NCBI RefSeq assembly: GCF_018476645.1
Contig: NZ_JAHCTB010000002.1
Coordinates: forward strand, 558,001-622,000
DNA length: 64,000 nucleotides
Direction of reading: 5' to 3'
Source: Aequorivita echinoideorum
Lineage (GTDB): Bacteria; Bacteroidota; Bacteroidia; Flavobacteriales; Flavobacteriaceae
The notes beneath the pieces are model-generated. The model had not been told where the DNA came from and did not search any database. It saw only the letters and a list, made by a program, of their open reading frames with translations. Shown here one piece after another: positions 34,883 to 44,396 of the stretch; within the stretch, counting starts at the first letter, position 1, and each line of letters opens with the position of its first letter. A program made the position numbers and the translations under genes.

Positions 34883-34906
34883 CACCCAGAAAATACAATG
34901 CAAAAC

Positions 34907-34936
34907 AAAACCCTTACTTTTCGGTAAGGGTTTTTT
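34907..34936. terminator. Bidirectional intrinsic terminator between pit and nrdA
   Basis: AAAACCCTTAC pairs with GTAAGGGTTTT around a 6-nt loop; A-run and T-run on the two sides. Confidence 0.85.
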
Positions 34937-34958
34937 ATTTGTTTCAATATTTAAGAAA

Positions 34959-37373
34959 TTAAGACCCACACATCAAGCAATCATCATCTGCCCCATTTTT
35001 GGATTGCGCCAACATTTCACGAAGTTCCTGCGGAGTTATAGGTTTTGTTGAAATTTCTTCCGCTACAACTGCTTCAACCTGCGCGCCCACCGTTTCCTTC
35101 TTTTCTTCTTTTTTGAGGGTGAATTTAATGGCATCCACCGCGCTCTTCGTGCGCAAATAGTACATTCCAGTTTTAAGGCCACTTTTCCAAGCATAGAAAT
35201 GCATTGAGGTCAGTTTCGCCATATTTGCATTCTCCATAAAAAGGTTCAATGATTGGCTCTGGTCTATGAAATACCCGCGGTGGCGGCTCATATCTATAAT
35301 GTCTTTCATTGAAAGCTCCCATACGGTTTTGTACAATTCCTTCAAATCCTGCGGAATAATTTCTACATCCTGAATAGAGCCGTTCGCACGCATAATTTCT
35401 TCCTTTAAGTCATCATTCCAAAGCCCAAGTTTCACTAAATCTTCCAGTAAATGTTGATTCACTACAATAAATTCTCCAGAAAGTACGCGGCGTGTGTAAA
35501 TATTTGAAGTATAAGGTTCAAACGCTTCGTTATTGCCTAAAATCTGTGAAGTTGAAGCTGTTGGCATCGGCGCCACCAAAAGTGAATTTCGCACGCCGTG
35601 CTTCTTTACATCTTTTCTCAGTTTTGCCCAATCCCAACGGCCGCTCAATTCCTCATCTTTTATTCCCCATAAATTATGTTGAAATAATCCTTCGGAAATA
35701 GGCGATCCCTTATAGCTTTCATAAGCGCCGTCTGCTTTGGCTTCTTCCATAGACGCTGTGACAGCCGCAAAATATAGCGTTTCAAAAATTTCTTGGTTCA
35801 GCTTTTTCGCCTCATCGCTGGTAAAAGGCATTCTAAGCATAATAAACGCATCTGCCAAGCCTTGTATTCCCAGACCAACGGGACGGTGGCGGAAATTCGA
35901 ATTTTGCGCTTCAATCACGGGATAATAATTTCTGTCAATTACCCGATTCAGGTTTTTGGTAACGCGTTTTGTTACTTTAAAAAGTTCTTTGTGGTCAAAT
36001 TCGCCATTTTTGACGAACATTGGCAATGCAATGGAAGCCAAATTACACACCGCAACCTCATCCGGCGATGTATATTCCATAATTTCCGTACACAGATTCG
36101 AGGATTTTATGGTTCCCAGATTTTTCTGATTGCTCTTGCGGTTTGCCGCATCTTTGTAAAGCATATATGGCGTACCGGTCTCTATCTGCGATTCCAAAAT
36201 TTTCTCCCAGAGCTCACGCGCTTTTACGGTTTTTCTACCTTTATTCTCTGCTTCATATTTTTGGTAAAGCGCCTCAAATTCCTCACTATGGCAATTGTGC
36301 AGTCCGGGACATTCATTTGGGCACATAAGTGTCCAAGTGCTATCTTCCTCCACACGTTTCATAAATAAATCTGGAATCCACATGGCATAAAAAAGATCGC
36401 GGGCGCGCATTTCCTCTTTTCCGTGATTCTTTTTCAGATCCAAAAAGTCAAAAATATCGGCATGCCAGGGCTCCACATAAATGGCGAAGGATCCTTTTCG
36501 CTTTCCGCCGCCCTGATCCACGTAACGCGCGGTATCATTGAAAACACGAAGCATTGGTACAATTCCATTTGAAGTGCCATTGGTGCCAGAAATATAGGAT
36601 CCCGTTGCACGAACATTGTGTATTGAAAGCCCAATTCCACCGGCAGATTGCGAGATTTTTGCAGTTTGCTTCAGCGTGTCATAAATTCCATCGATGCTAT
36701 CATCTTTCATTGCAAGCAGAAAGCAGGAAGACATTTGCGGCTTTGGCGTACCACTGTTGAAAAGCGTTGGTGTGGCGTGGGTAAAGAATTTTTTCGACAT
36801 TAATTCGTAGGTTTCCTTGACCGCCGCAAGATCATTCAAATGAATTCCAATGGAAACGCGCATCAACATATGTTGTGGGCGCTCCACAATTTTCCCGTTC
36901 AATTTCAACAAATAAGAACGCTCTAAAGTTTTAAAGCCAAAATAATCGTACCCAAAATCACGATTATAAATTATGGTGGAATCCAGTTCTTCAGCATTGT
37001 TTTTTATAACCTCGTAAACCTCATCGCTCAGCAATGGTGCCTTTTTCCCGGTACGCGGATTAACATATTCGTAAAGATCCGTCATTACTTCAGAAAAAGT
37101 TTTCTTGGTGTTTTTATGAAGGTTTGAAACAGAGATTCTAGCCGCCAAACGCGCATAATCTGGATGCGAAGTGGTCATTGTTGCGGCAATTTCAGCCGCA
37201 AGATTATCCAGCTCGCTTGTGGTTACGCCATCGTAAAGTCCTTCAATAACGCGCATCGCTACTTTTACGGGATCTACCAATTCATTTAAACCGTAGCACA
37301 GTTTGCGCACGCGTGCCGTAATTTTATCGAACATTATAGGTTCTTTGCGGCCGTCTCTTTTTATTACATTCAT
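34959..37373 (-). CDS. nrdA: Ribonucleoside-diphosphate reductase alpha subunit (class I)
   Basis: The 804-residue catalytic subunit reduces NDPs to dNDPs. An N-terminal ATP-cone (about 1-90, [16 protein letters not shown]) provides allosteric activity control. The barrel contains [18 protein letters not shown], the active-site region NLCTEI and the P-x-A-S-T-S motif ([18 protein letters not shown]). The C-terminal tail ends CLMCGS, the swinging cysteine pair reduced by thioredoxin. It lies downstream of nrdB on the same strand, but 616 bp away because a four-helix-bundle pseudogene and repeats have come between them. Confidence 0.97.
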   Translation of the reverse strand: MNVIKRDGRKEPIMFDKITARVRKLCYGLNELVDPVKVAMRVIEGLYDGVTTSELDNLAAEIAATMTTSHPDYARLAARISVSNLHKNTKKTFSEVMTDLYEYVNPRTGKKAPLLSDEVYEVIKNNAEELDSTIIYNRDFGYDYFGFKTLERSYLLKLNGKIVERPQHMLMRVSIGIHLNDLAAVKETYELMSKKFFTHATPTLFNSGTPKPQMSSCFLLAMKDDSIDGIYDTLKQTAKISQSAGGIGLSIHNVRATGSYISGTNGTSNGIVPMLRVFNDTARYVDQGGGKRKGSFAIYVEPWHADIFDFLDLKKNHGKEEMRARDLFYAMWIPDLFMKRVEEDSTWTLMCPNECPGLHNCHSEEFEALYQKYEAENKGRKTVKARELWEKILESQIETGTPYMLYKDAANRKSNQKNLGTIKSSNLCTEIMEYTSPDEVAVCNLASIALPMFVKNGEFDHKELFKVTKRVTKNLNRVIDRNYYPVIEAQNSNFRHRPVGLGIQGLADAFIMLRMPFTSDEAKKLNQEIFETLYFAAVTASMEEAKADGAYESYKGSPISEGLFQHNLWGIKDEELSGRWDWAKLRKDVKKHGVRNSLLVAPMPTASTSQILGNNEAFEPYTSNIYTRRVLSGEFIVVNQHLLEDLVKLGLWNDDLKEEIMRANGSIQDVEIIPQDLKELYKTVWELSMKDIIDMSRHRGYFIDQSQSLNLFMENANMAKLTSMHFYAWKSGLKTGMYYLRTKSAVDAIKFTLKKEEKKETVGAQVEAVVAEEISTKPITPQELREMLAQSKNGADDDCLMCGS

Positions 37374-37394
37374 AATTTTGGGTTTATGGGGTTA

Positions 37395-37444
37395 GATACT
37401 TTTGATTCTATTGTGACTATTGATACTATGAATTCTATTGTCTT
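37395..37444. repeat. Degenerate 9-bp tandem repeats, nrdA side
   Basis: Successive 9-mers TTTTGATTC, TATTGTGAC, TATTGATAC, TATGAATTC and TATTGTCTT share a TATTGATAC-like core. Related 9-mers occur on the other side of the four-helix-bundle pseudogene. Confidence 0.55.
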
Positions 37445-37509
37445 AATTGAAATGTATAAATCTTAAAATAATATCCAACTTAGCATCCATAGTACTAATA
37501 AACATCATA

Positions 37510-37887
37510 TTATTCATCAAACTTATTGTGATTCTTTTCGATGCTTTGCAAAAAATTATTTATTTTAATTCCTAACTGCTGGGATCTTTTATGTAGATCT
37601 TTGAATAAATCTTCATTATTTAAAGATTTTGTTTCAAATAAAGTTTCTAAATGGACAATAGTTTCATCATTTGAAGAAAGTGCAAAAACCATAAATCGAA
37701 TATATTCTTGCTTATATCTTCTTCTGCCATAACCTTCAACAATATTTGATTTCACAGATTTTACTGACCGTCTAATTTGACTTCCAACTTCAAATTTTTA
37801 AAAAGAGGGCAAATTCAGCGACATATTATGAACGTCAATCACCAGCAATCTTGAAAGTTGCCATATCTGTAAATTCCTATAACTCAT
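37510..37887 (-). pseudogene. Four-helix-bundle (23S rRNA intervening-sequence/Avd-like) gene with in-frame TAA
   Basis: From ATG 37887 the frame reads MSYRNLQIWQLSRLLVIDVH to NLPSF, then a TAA (37798-37800), then [20 protein letters not shown] and EGYGRRR to the real end at 37510. The family consensus has glutamate at the stop position, so GAA to TAA by one base is the likely history. The piece after the stop (from GTG at 37755) could be made as an 81-residue fragment but lacks helix 1. The gene lies between nrdB and nrdA, breaking a conserved operon, and is flanked by degenerate 9-bp repeats. It is the second decayed member of this family in the window. Confidence 0.8.
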
Positions 37888-37895
37888 TTTGAAAT

Positions 37896-37988
37896 GATAC
37901 TATTTATTCTATGGATACTATTGTCGCTATTGTTTTTTCAAACTATAGTATCCACTAAGAATCTATAGTATCAACTTAGAAACAATAG
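37896..37988. repeat. Degenerate 9-bp repeats in both orientations, nrdB side
   Basis: TATTTATTC, TATGGATAC, TATTGTCGC and TATTGTTTT run on one strand. They are followed by TATAGTATC twice and ACAATAG, which are the same core inverted. The array touches the nrdB stop codon. Confidence 0.55.
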
Positions 37989-37989
37989 T

Positions 37990-38967
37990 TTAAAAATCCG
38001 CGTCGAAACTGATTTTGTTCGAATCTTTGTCCTTATTGGTAACACCAGCTTTTTGATATTCGCCTACACGTTTTTCAAAGAAATTGGTTTTTCCCTGAAG
38101 TGAAATCATATCCATAAAATCAAACGGATTGCCCACATTATACTCTTTTTCACAATTCAATTCTACCAAAAGTCTATCGGTTACAAATTCAAGATATTGC
38201 GTCATCAATTTTGAATTCATCCCGATTAAACTCACGGGAAGTGATTCAGTAATGAACTCGCGCTCAATGTTTAAAGCGTCCACGATAATTTCACGGATGC
38301 GCTCCTTTGGGACTTTGTTTACCAAATGGTGGTTGTGCAGATGCACGGCAAAATCGCAATGCACGCCTTCGTCGCGGGAGATCAATTCATTGGAAAAGGT
38401 AAGTCCGGGCATCAATCCGCGTTTTTTCAACCAAAAAATAGAACAAAAAGCACCCGAAAAGAAAATGCCCTCTACTGCCGCAAAGGCTATCAATCGCTCA
38501 GCGAAGGAATCGCTTTCAATCCATTTTAAAGCCCAATCTGCTTTCTTTTTGATTGCGGGAAACGTTTCGATTGCGTTGAAGAGTTGGTCTTTTTCCTTGT
38601 CGTCCTTCACATAAGTATCAATCAAAAGCGAATAGGTTTCACTGTGAATGTTTTCCATCATAATCTGGAAACCGTAGAAGAATTTTGCCTCGCTATACTG
38701 AACTTCGTTTACGAAATTTTCGGCTAGATTTTCATTTACAATTCCATCCGAAGCGGCGAAAAATGCGAGAATATGCTTTATGAAATAACGCTCGTCGTCT
38801 GTTAGTTTTGAGTTCCAATCGGTAAGGTCCTGGTGCAGATCAATTTCCTCAGCTGTCCAAAAACTAGCTTCGCTCTTTTTATACCAATCCCAAATATCGT
38901 GATGCTGGATGGGGAATATTACGAATCTGTTTTTATTTTCTTGAAGAATTGGTTCAATTGCACTCAT
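37990..38967 (-). CDS. nrdB: Ribonucleoside-diphosphate reductase beta subunit (class I)
   Basis: The 325-residue subunit houses the di-iron centre and the tyrosyl radical. Metal ligands are visible in the ferritin-like core, for example [18 protein letters not shown] (in which the Y aligns with the radical tyrosine of E. coli R2) and [14 protein letters not shown]. Length fits class Ia-like R2 proteins of Bacteroidota. It is the first gene of the nrdB-nrdA unit. Confidence 0.96.
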   Translation of the reverse strand: MSAIEPILQENKNRFVIFPIQHHDIWDWYKKSEASFWTAEEIDLHQDLTDWNSKLTDDERYFIKHILAFFAASDGIVNENLAENFVNEVQYSEAKFFYGFQIMMENIHSETYSLLIDTYVKDDKEKDQLFNAIETFPAIKKKADWALKWIESDSFAERLIAFAAVEGIFFSGAFCSIFWLKKRGLMPGLTFSNELISRDEGVHCDFAVHLHNHHLVNKVPKERIREIIVDALNIEREFITESLPVSLIGMNSKLMTQYLEFVTDRLLVELNCEKEYNVGNPFDFMDMISLQGKTNFFEKRVGEYQKAGVTNKDKDSNKISFDADF

Positions 38968-39342
38968 TTGTCCTTTGTTTTTAGATTAAAATTTGTCGCT
39001 ACTCGGGACTAACAAATATGAAAAAATTAAAAGGGAAATGCGGAGAAAATTCGTTAAGGTTTTTAACAAAGTTTTCAACACGTGAAAATCAAATGTTTAC
39101 AAATTTTTTAAAATTATAAATTGCAACTAATTTATTTTTAATTAATTACAAATTTTTTACTGGCTTTGCGCAGGCAAAAAGTTTACAAAAAATGATAACA
39201 GAAATCATTTTTTTTGAAACTTTGGAAAGTGTTGTAAAAGGGGAATTTTTTGAATGTAAGACAATACAAATTCACGAATTTTATTTCTTAAGAGAAGCAT
39301 ATTTGAAGCCCTAAAAAAATATTCGTGAATTCGTGTTAAAAA
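38968..39342. other. AT-rich intergenic region between nrdB and serS
   Basis: No gene is seen in this 375-bp stretch. It contains a symmetric AT-rich hairpin at 39187-39213 (AAAAAATGAT / ATCATTTTTT), which could be a weak bidirectional terminator. It also has an 11-bp inverted repeat, AATTCACGAAT (39269) and ATTCGTGAATT (39321). On the minus strand CATATTTG near 39014-39021 is a 7-of-8 match to a -7 element and could serve nrdB. No convincing NrdR box was found. Confidence 0.5.
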
Positions 39343-40614
39343 TTATTTTATAAAATCAAATCCACAATACGGCACCAAAACCTCGGGGATTTTTATTCCA
39401 TCCTCGGTTTGGTAATTTTCAAGAATCCCCGCCAAAACACGCGGCAGAGCCAAAGCGCTTCCGTTTAAGGTGTGGGCAAGTTTATTCTTTCCGTCGGTAT
39501 CCTTAAAGCGAAGTTTCAATCTATTCGCCTGAAAGGTTTCAAAATTTGAAACAGAGGAAATCTCCAACCAACGATCCTGCGCGGTAGAAAAAACTTCAAA
39601 ATCATACGTCAACGCTGAAGTGAAACCCAAATCGCCTCCGCAAAGACGAAGGATTCGGTATGGCAATTTCAATTCGCGAAGAATTCCTTTTACATGTTCA
39701 ACCATTCCGTCCAACGCTTTATAGGAATTATCGGGATGCTCGATGCGTACGATTTCCACTTTATCGAATTGGTGCAAACGGTTCAACCCGCGCACGTGCG
39801 CGCCGTAGCTGCCAGCTTCTCTTCGGAAACAAGGCGTGTAACCCGTGCAGGTAATGGGCAGCTCGGAATGGTTCAGTAAATCGCCACGGAACATATTGGT
39901 AACGGGAACTTCGGCCGTTGGTATTAAATACAAATCGTCCATTTCCACGTGATACATTTGCCCTTCCTTGTCCGGCAATTGCCCAGTTCCGTAGCCCGAA
40001 GCTTCGTTCACCAAATGCGGAACTTGGTATTCGGTATATCCTGCGGCGGTGTTTTTATCCAAAAAATAAGCAATCAAAGCACGTTGCAAACGTGCACCTT
40101 TCCCTTTATACACTGGAAAACCTGCGCCAGTGATTTTTACGCCGAGTTCAAAATCGATGAGATCGTATTTTTTTGCAAGTTCCCAATGCGGAAGCGCGCC
40201 ATCAATCAATTTAGGTATTTCGCCTTCTTTGTAAACTTCCTCATTATCATTTTCATCGGTTCCGGCGGGCACCAAATCATTCGGGATATTGGGCAAAGTG
40301 TATAAAAGTTGCTGCAGTTTTTCTGCCGCAGCAATCATTTGTTCGTTAAGCTGTTTTGAAGATTCCTTCAGCGCTATGGTTTTTTCCTTTAATTCGTTGG
40401 CTTTTTGTGCTTCACCACTTTGAAAAAGTTTCCCGATTTCCTTGGAATAGGAATTGCTTTGCGCCAAAACCTCATCCAGTTGTGCTTGAAGACCACGGCG
40501 TTCTTCGTCCAGCGACAATACTTCATTTAAAACATTTTCAGTTTGCAGTCCACGTTTTGCCAAGCTTTGTACATACTTGTCCTTGTTTTCACGGATATCG
40601 GTTACTTGTAGCAT
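39343..40614 (-). CDS. serS: Serine-tRNA ligase
   Basis: The 423-residue class II synthetase charges tRNA-Ser. The N-terminal tRNA-binding coiled coil spans about 25-110. The core shows AEVPVTN, TPCFRREAGSYG (motif 2) and the motif 3 region THTLNGSALALPRVLAGILEN (shortened: LNGSALALPRVLAGILEN). Length is typical. A TAACTTTG promoter element lies 18 bp upstream. Confidence 0.97.
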   Translation of the reverse strand: MLQVTDIRENKDKYVQSLAKRGLQTENVLNEVLSLDEERRGLQAQLDEVLAQSNSYSKEIGKLFQSGEAQKANELKEKTIALKESSKQLNEQMIAAAEKLQQLLYTLPNIPNDLVPAGTDENDNEEVYKEGEIPKLIDGALPHWELAKKYDLIDFELGVKITGAGFPVYKGKGARLQRALIAYFLDKNTAAGYTEYQVPHLVNEASGYGTGQLPDKEGQMYHVEMDDLYLIPTAEVPVTNMFRGDLLNHSELPITCTGYTPCFRREAGSYGAHVRGLNRLHQFDKVEIVRIEHPDNSYKALDGMVEHVKGILRELKLPYRILRLCGGDLGFTSALTYDFEVFSTAQDRWLEISSVSNFETFQANRLKLRFKDTDGKNKLAHTLNGSALALPRVLAGILENYQTEDGIKIPEVLVPYCGFDFIK

Positions 40615-40631
40615 ATTAATTATTTTGAAAG

Positions 40632-40639
40632 CAAAGTTA
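40632..40639 (-). promoter_or_regulatory. -7 promoter element for serS
   Basis: TAACTTTG on the minus strand, exact TAnnTTTG, between the HTTM stop and serS ATG. Confidence 0.65.
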
Positions 40640-40650
40640 GAAAATAGCCG

Positions 40651-41988
40651 TTATTCTTTTACGGGCTTTTTATTATAATCCTCTGGCGAAGGTAAAATCC
40701 AATCGTGATGTTTAAATGGATGCCATTCTTCTGAAGCCAAATCTACATTAGGGTCTATAAATGGGAAATAAACACCATTGTTTACCATCACCAAACAATC
40801 CATGTATACCGCAACGTCATTACCCTTTTCGGCCTCCACTTTTTTTATACGCTGCGCAAGCTGCCATAGCAAATCCGGTTTGGTCTTTACCGCTCTCGCC
40901 TGTTTATCTCCCAGCAATTCCTGGTAATTATAGCGCTTCTTGACGCCACTTTCTTTATCCTTGACGTAAACGGTAAGATTTCCACTCTTCGAGCGCAGCA
41001 TCATGCGCCAACTCAACCTATGCCCTTCCTCCGTCCACAATACGTCATCCTTAAAAAACCAATGCCGTAGTGGAAGACCAATTTGTACCAAAAAATAAAT
41101 TGAAAATACACCAATGATGATATTTCTATTTTTCGGAATAATCACTTCACCTTCCGTGTATAATTTTTTCTTCGGAAGAAAACGTTTCTGAAGCGTTTCC
41201 GGTGAAAAGAAAAATAAGGCAAAAGCAATAGACATATACGGGAATATTCCTATTTGGAACACAATGGAATTAAAAAGATGGAAAAACACCGAAATAACGA
41301 AGCCCAAAAGGCGGGTGCGCTTCCAAAGCATGAGCGGGACGATCAACAGATCGAAAAGGATGCCTACATAGGCAATGCTCCAGTGCACCCAATTTTTTTG
41401 AAGAAATTCGCCAATAAGCCAATAGTGTTTTTTCCCCTGCATAAATAGTGCGGGAACGCTGGCATTCAACCATTCTGGATACCACTTTGCCACGCTGGCG
41501 TAGGTATAGACTATCCAAACCTGTAAGATTAAAATCAATAATACCCATCTGGGCATGGCTGGATTCTTAATCCCAGGATTAATCTTTGCGTCCAGTGAAA
41601 ACCATCTATTTGCGGGCAAAAACGCCATAATCCAGCAAAGCAGCATCATTAAATAATAATGATTGTTGTAGCTACTTTTCTGCATTAAATAAACACAGGT
41701 CCACATAAGCGCATACGCCACCATGCTGAAACGGTATTTGAACCCTAGCATCACGAAGATGCCGAAAAGCCCCATCACCACAAAATAATAATAAAGCAGC
41801 GGCCCTTGCAGATTTTGTAAAAAATCGAACCCAATAAAGTTGAAAGTAAAGGGCGTATCTACTAAAGTCCTGCGCAACCAGCCCGTAAAAATAGCGCCAA
41901 ATGCTTCGGTTGCAATGAGCGCACCAAATACTACCCTAAAGAGAACAAGGCCAGTGTTATCAATATACTTGAAGAGAAATTTATTCAC
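40651..41988 (-). CDS. HTTM-domain membrane protein (vitamin K-dependent carboxylase-like)
   Basis: The protein has 445 residues. About nine membrane helices cover residues 10-310, containing the HTTM pattern (RVVFGALIATEAFGAIF, MMLLCWIMAFLPANRWFSLD, WIVYTYASVAKWYPEWLN). A soluble domain of about 130 residues follows. HTTM proteins are related to gamma-glutamyl carboxylase, but the substrate of bacterial members is mostly unknown. It overlaps the end of ribF by 8 bp and is co-transcribed with it. Confidence 0.85.
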   Translation of the reverse strand: MNKFLFKYIDNTGLVLFRVVFGALIATEAFGAIFTGWLRRTLVDTPFTFNFIGFDFLQNLQGPLLYYYFVVMGLFGIFVMLGFKYRFSMVAYALMWTCVYLMQKSSYNNHYYLMMLLCWIMAFLPANRWFSLDAKINPGIKNPAMPRWVLLILILQVWIVYTYASVAKWYPEWLNASVPALFMQGKKHYWLIGEFLQKNWVHWSIAYVGILFDLLIVPLMLWKRTRLLGFVISVFFHLFNSIVFQIGIFPYMSIAFALFFFSPETLQKRFLPKKKLYTEGEVIIPKNRNIIIGVFSIYFLVQIGLPLRHWFFKDDVLWTEEGHRLSWRMMLRSKSGNLTVYVKDKESGVKKRYNYQELLGDKQARAVKTKPDLLWQLAQRIKKVEAEKGNDVAVYMDCLVMVNNGVYFPFIDPNVDLASEEWHPFKHHDWILPSPEDYNKKPVKE

Positions 41989-42913
41989 GGTTTCTTAAAA
42001 ATTCTTTAGCAAAAGATTCGTCTTTTATAATTGCCTGTCGTAAAATTTCAATGGATTCAAAATTTTCTTCATCACGGATGTTTTTCAGAAATTCGATGGT
42101 CAAATTATTCCCATAAAGATCTTCATTGAAATCAAGAAAATGTGTTTCTATGGTCCTATCTATTCCGCCAACGGTAGGATTTGTACCGATGCTTGTAATA
42201 CCAAAAACCTTGCGTTCGGCGATTTGCGCCTCTACTATATAAACTCCATTTTTCGGAATAAGCTTATATTTTTCTGCGGGTTTCAGGTTTGCGGTTGGAT
42301 AATTTATTGTTCTTCCCAGTGCTTTTCCTTTTACAACTTCGCCGGAAATCATAAAATTATAACCCAAAAAACTATTGGCCGTTTCAATATCGCCAGCATC
42401 GAGTGCCTTTCTTATTTTTGTGGAACTTATGGCAACGTCATCTATTTCCTTAGCGGAAATTTCCTCGACTTCAAAATTGAATTTCTTCCCATATTCCTTT
42501 AAATCTTCAATATCAGCATTCCTATTCCTTCCAAAGCGATGGTCGTACCCAATGATTATCTTTTTCGCCTTTAAGTTTTTTACCAAAATATCACGCACAT
42601 ATTCCAGTGCCGTCAAACGTGAAAATTCCTGGGTAAAAGGGTGGATTACCAAATGGTCTATACCGGTTTCTTCAAGCAGATTGGTACGTTCATCAATAGT
42701 ATTTAGCAATTTTATTTCCGTGTTTTGCTGAAGCACCATACGCGGATGCGGAAAAAACGTGAGCACCACGGAATCCAAATAGTCATTTTTTGCGGTGGCC
42801 ACCAACCGTTTCAAAATAGCGTTGTGACCTTGGTGCACGCCATCAAAAGTACCAATGGTAACAACACTTGGCCGTTCATTTTTATAGGTTGAAGCTGCGG
42901 AATGTTTCTTCAA
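41981..42913 (-). CDS. ribF: Bifunctional riboflavin kinase / FAD synthetase
   Basis: The 310-residue enzyme makes FMN and then FAD from riboflavin. The N-terminal nucleotidyltransferase domain has TIGTFDGVHQGHNAIL and the C-terminal kinase domain has GKALGRTINYPTANL and NGVYIV. Both domains appear complete. It sits 2 bp downstream of pth and overlaps the HTTM gene, forming pth-ribF-HTTM. Confidence 0.95.
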   Translation of the reverse strand: MKKHSAASTYKNERPSVVTIGTFDGVHQGHNAILKRLVATAKNDYLDSVVLTFFPHPRMVLQQNTEIKLLNTIDERTNLLEETGIDHLVIHPFTQEFSRLTALEYVRDILVKNLKAKKIIIGYDHRFGRNRNADIEDLKEYGKKFNFEVEEISAKEIDDVAISSTKIRKALDAGDIETANSFLGYNFMISGEVVKGKALGRTINYPTANLKPAEKYKLIPKNGVYIVEAQIAERKVFGITSIGTNPTVGGIDRTIETHFLDFNEDLYGNNLTIEFLKNIRDEENFESIEILRQAIIKDESFAKEFLRNRE

Positions 42914-42915
42914 AA

Positions 42916-43548
42916 TTATTTACCGTTAAATGTGTTCATGGTTGTATTCATTCCTGCCAGCGCGAAGGATTCAATAATTTCAGCACTAAGCTCCAAACGT
43001 TCGGGCAGTTGCTTTTCTTCCTCTGCCTCCCACTCGCCCAACACGTAATCTACCTGTCTTCCTTTAACAAAAGCGTCGCTAATCCCAAAGCGAAAACGGT
43101 TGTAATTGGTGGTCTGTAACATTTGCTGAGTATCCTTCAAACCATTGTGGCCGCCGTCGCTACCTTTTGTTTTTATGCGAATGGTGCCAAATGCCAAATT
43201 CAAATCATCTGTAATTACCAAAATATTCTCTAAAGGAATTTTTTCCTTTTCCATCCAGTATTTTATAGCCTTTCCGCTTAAATTCATAAATGTGCTCGGT
43301 TTCAGAAAAATGAAAGTTCTTCCCTTTAATTTATTCGAAGCAATGTCACCCAACTTTTCCGTTTGCCACGAAAGCAAATTTTTTTCGGCGTAAAAATCAA
43401 GGATTTTGAAACCAATATTGTGGCGGGTGTTTGCATACTTGGGGCCTATATTACCGAGGCCAACAATAAGAAATTTTTTCATTGGATCTATTTCTGAAAC
43501 AATACTGGCGGGTTTTGTCCGTAAAATTTTTTTGAGAAATGGGAACAT
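42916..43548 (-). CDS. pth: Peptidyl-tRNA hydrolase
   Basis: ATG 43548 gives 210 residues: a short N-terminal extension (MFPFLKKILRTKPASIVSE) of the kind common in flavobacteria, then the enzyme MKKFLIVGLGNIGPKYANTR. Catalytic and substrate residues are visible in NTRHNIGF (H), FLKPSTFMNLSG (N) and DDLNLAFG (D). It releases tRNA from prematurely dropped peptidyl-tRNAs. A start at the internal ATG would give the plain enzyme and cannot be excluded. It follows the rplY terminator and is followed by ribF. Confidence 0.93.
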   Translation of the reverse strand: MFPFLKKILRTKPASIVSEIDPMKKFLIVGLGNIGPKYANTRHNIGFKILDFYAEKNLLSWQTEKLGDIASNKLKGRTFIFLKPSTFMNLSGKAIKYWMEKEKIPLENILVITDDLNLAFGTIRIKTKGSDGGHNGLKDTQQMLQTTNYNRFRFGISDAFVKGRQVDYVLGEWEAEEEKQLPERLELSAEIIESFALAGMNTTMNTFNGK

Positions 43549-43573
43549 ACTGCCGTTAATCTTCTGTAAAAAT

Positions 43574-43606
43574 AAAAAAAGCACCCCGAATTAATGGGAT
43601 GCTTTT
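43574..43606 (-). terminator. Intrinsic terminator of rplY
   Basis: On the minus strand AGCATCCC pairs with GGGGTGCT around an 8-nt loop, followed by a T-run. Confidence 0.78.
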
Positions 43607-43629
43607 CAGTTATATTTAAAAAGAAAATG

Positions 43630-44265
43630 TTATGCTTCAGCGGCTGCTTCTGCATTTTCCTCGGCACCTTCAGCGGCTGCCTCATCTCCTTCTTCAGCTT
43701 CTTCCTCAACATCAGCCACAGCAGTACGTGAAGTTCTAATCTGGCAGATAACGGTGTTTTCTGGGTGCATGATTTTGTAGTCTTCCGTTTTTAGCGATTT
43801 TGTGTACATTTTGTTGCCAATACGCATTTCAGTAATGTCCGCTTCAATAAAATCAGGAAGGTTTTCTGGCAATGCCTTCACGCGAAGTTTTCGGTTTACT
43901 ACACGTAAAACCCCGCCGTTACGAACACCGCGAGAGTTACCAACGGTGCGAACAGGAATTTCCATAGTTACTTCCTTATCATCAAAAATTTGATAAAAAT
44001 CGATGTGGAGAATACGGTCAGTCACTGGGTGAAATTGGATATCCTGCAGGATAGCGTTGATTTTTTTGCCGCCCAAATCGATTACAACTGTGTGTACGTC
44101 TGGAGTGTAAACCAAGTCTTTGAAGGCAATTTCATCTGCTGAAAAACTGATTGGCTCTTCTCCTCCGTAAACTACGCAAGGAACCATTCCAGCATTACGT
44201 AGGGCTTTGGTCGCCTTTTTGCCCACGCTTTCTCTTTTTGATCCTTTAATTGTAATAGATTTCAT
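43630..44265 (-). CDS. rplY: 50S ribosomal protein L25 (CTC/TL5 form)
   Basis: The 211-residue protein binds 5S rRNA. The N-terminal L25 domain begins [20 protein letters not shown] and the beta-rich TL5 C-domain follows (about 95-180). A tail very rich in Glu and Ala ends the protein ([18 protein letters not shown]), a common feature of Bacteroidota CTC proteins. Its neighbour pth is a frequent partner of rplY in bacteria. It lies after prs, separated by a terminator-like hairpin at 44289. Confidence 0.96.
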   Translation of the reverse strand: MKSITIKGSKRESVGKKATKALRNAGMVPCVVYGGEEPISFSADEIAFKDLVYTPDVHTVVIDLGGKKINAILQDIQFHPVTDRILHIDFYQIFDDKEVTMEIPVRTVGNSRGVRNGGVLRVVNRKLRVKALPENLPDFIEADITEMRIGNKMYTKSLKTEDYKIMHPENTVICQIRTSRTAVADVEEEAEEGDEAAAEGAEENAEAAAEA

Positions 44266-44288
44266 TTTTCTTAAAATTATTTATGAAT

Positions 44289-44322
44289 AAAAACTCCCTA
44301 AAAAGCTGTTTTTTAGGGAGTG
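44289..44322 (-). terminator. Terminator or attenuator between prs and rplY
   Basis: On the minus strand ACTCCCTAAAAA pairs with TTTTTAGGGAGT (12 bp) around ACAGC, then TTTTTA. It lies 24 bp before the rplY start. Confidence 0.75.
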
Positions 44323-44396
44323 CAAAGATAAATTTTATTTTGGATTATCTATTTTGTATTTCAATTTTTTACTTCTGAAATATAGTTTTCCATACA

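Noticed and set aside
37395-37988. CRISPR-like array
   Set aside because: Units are only 9 bp, degenerate, without unique spacers and occur in both orientations.
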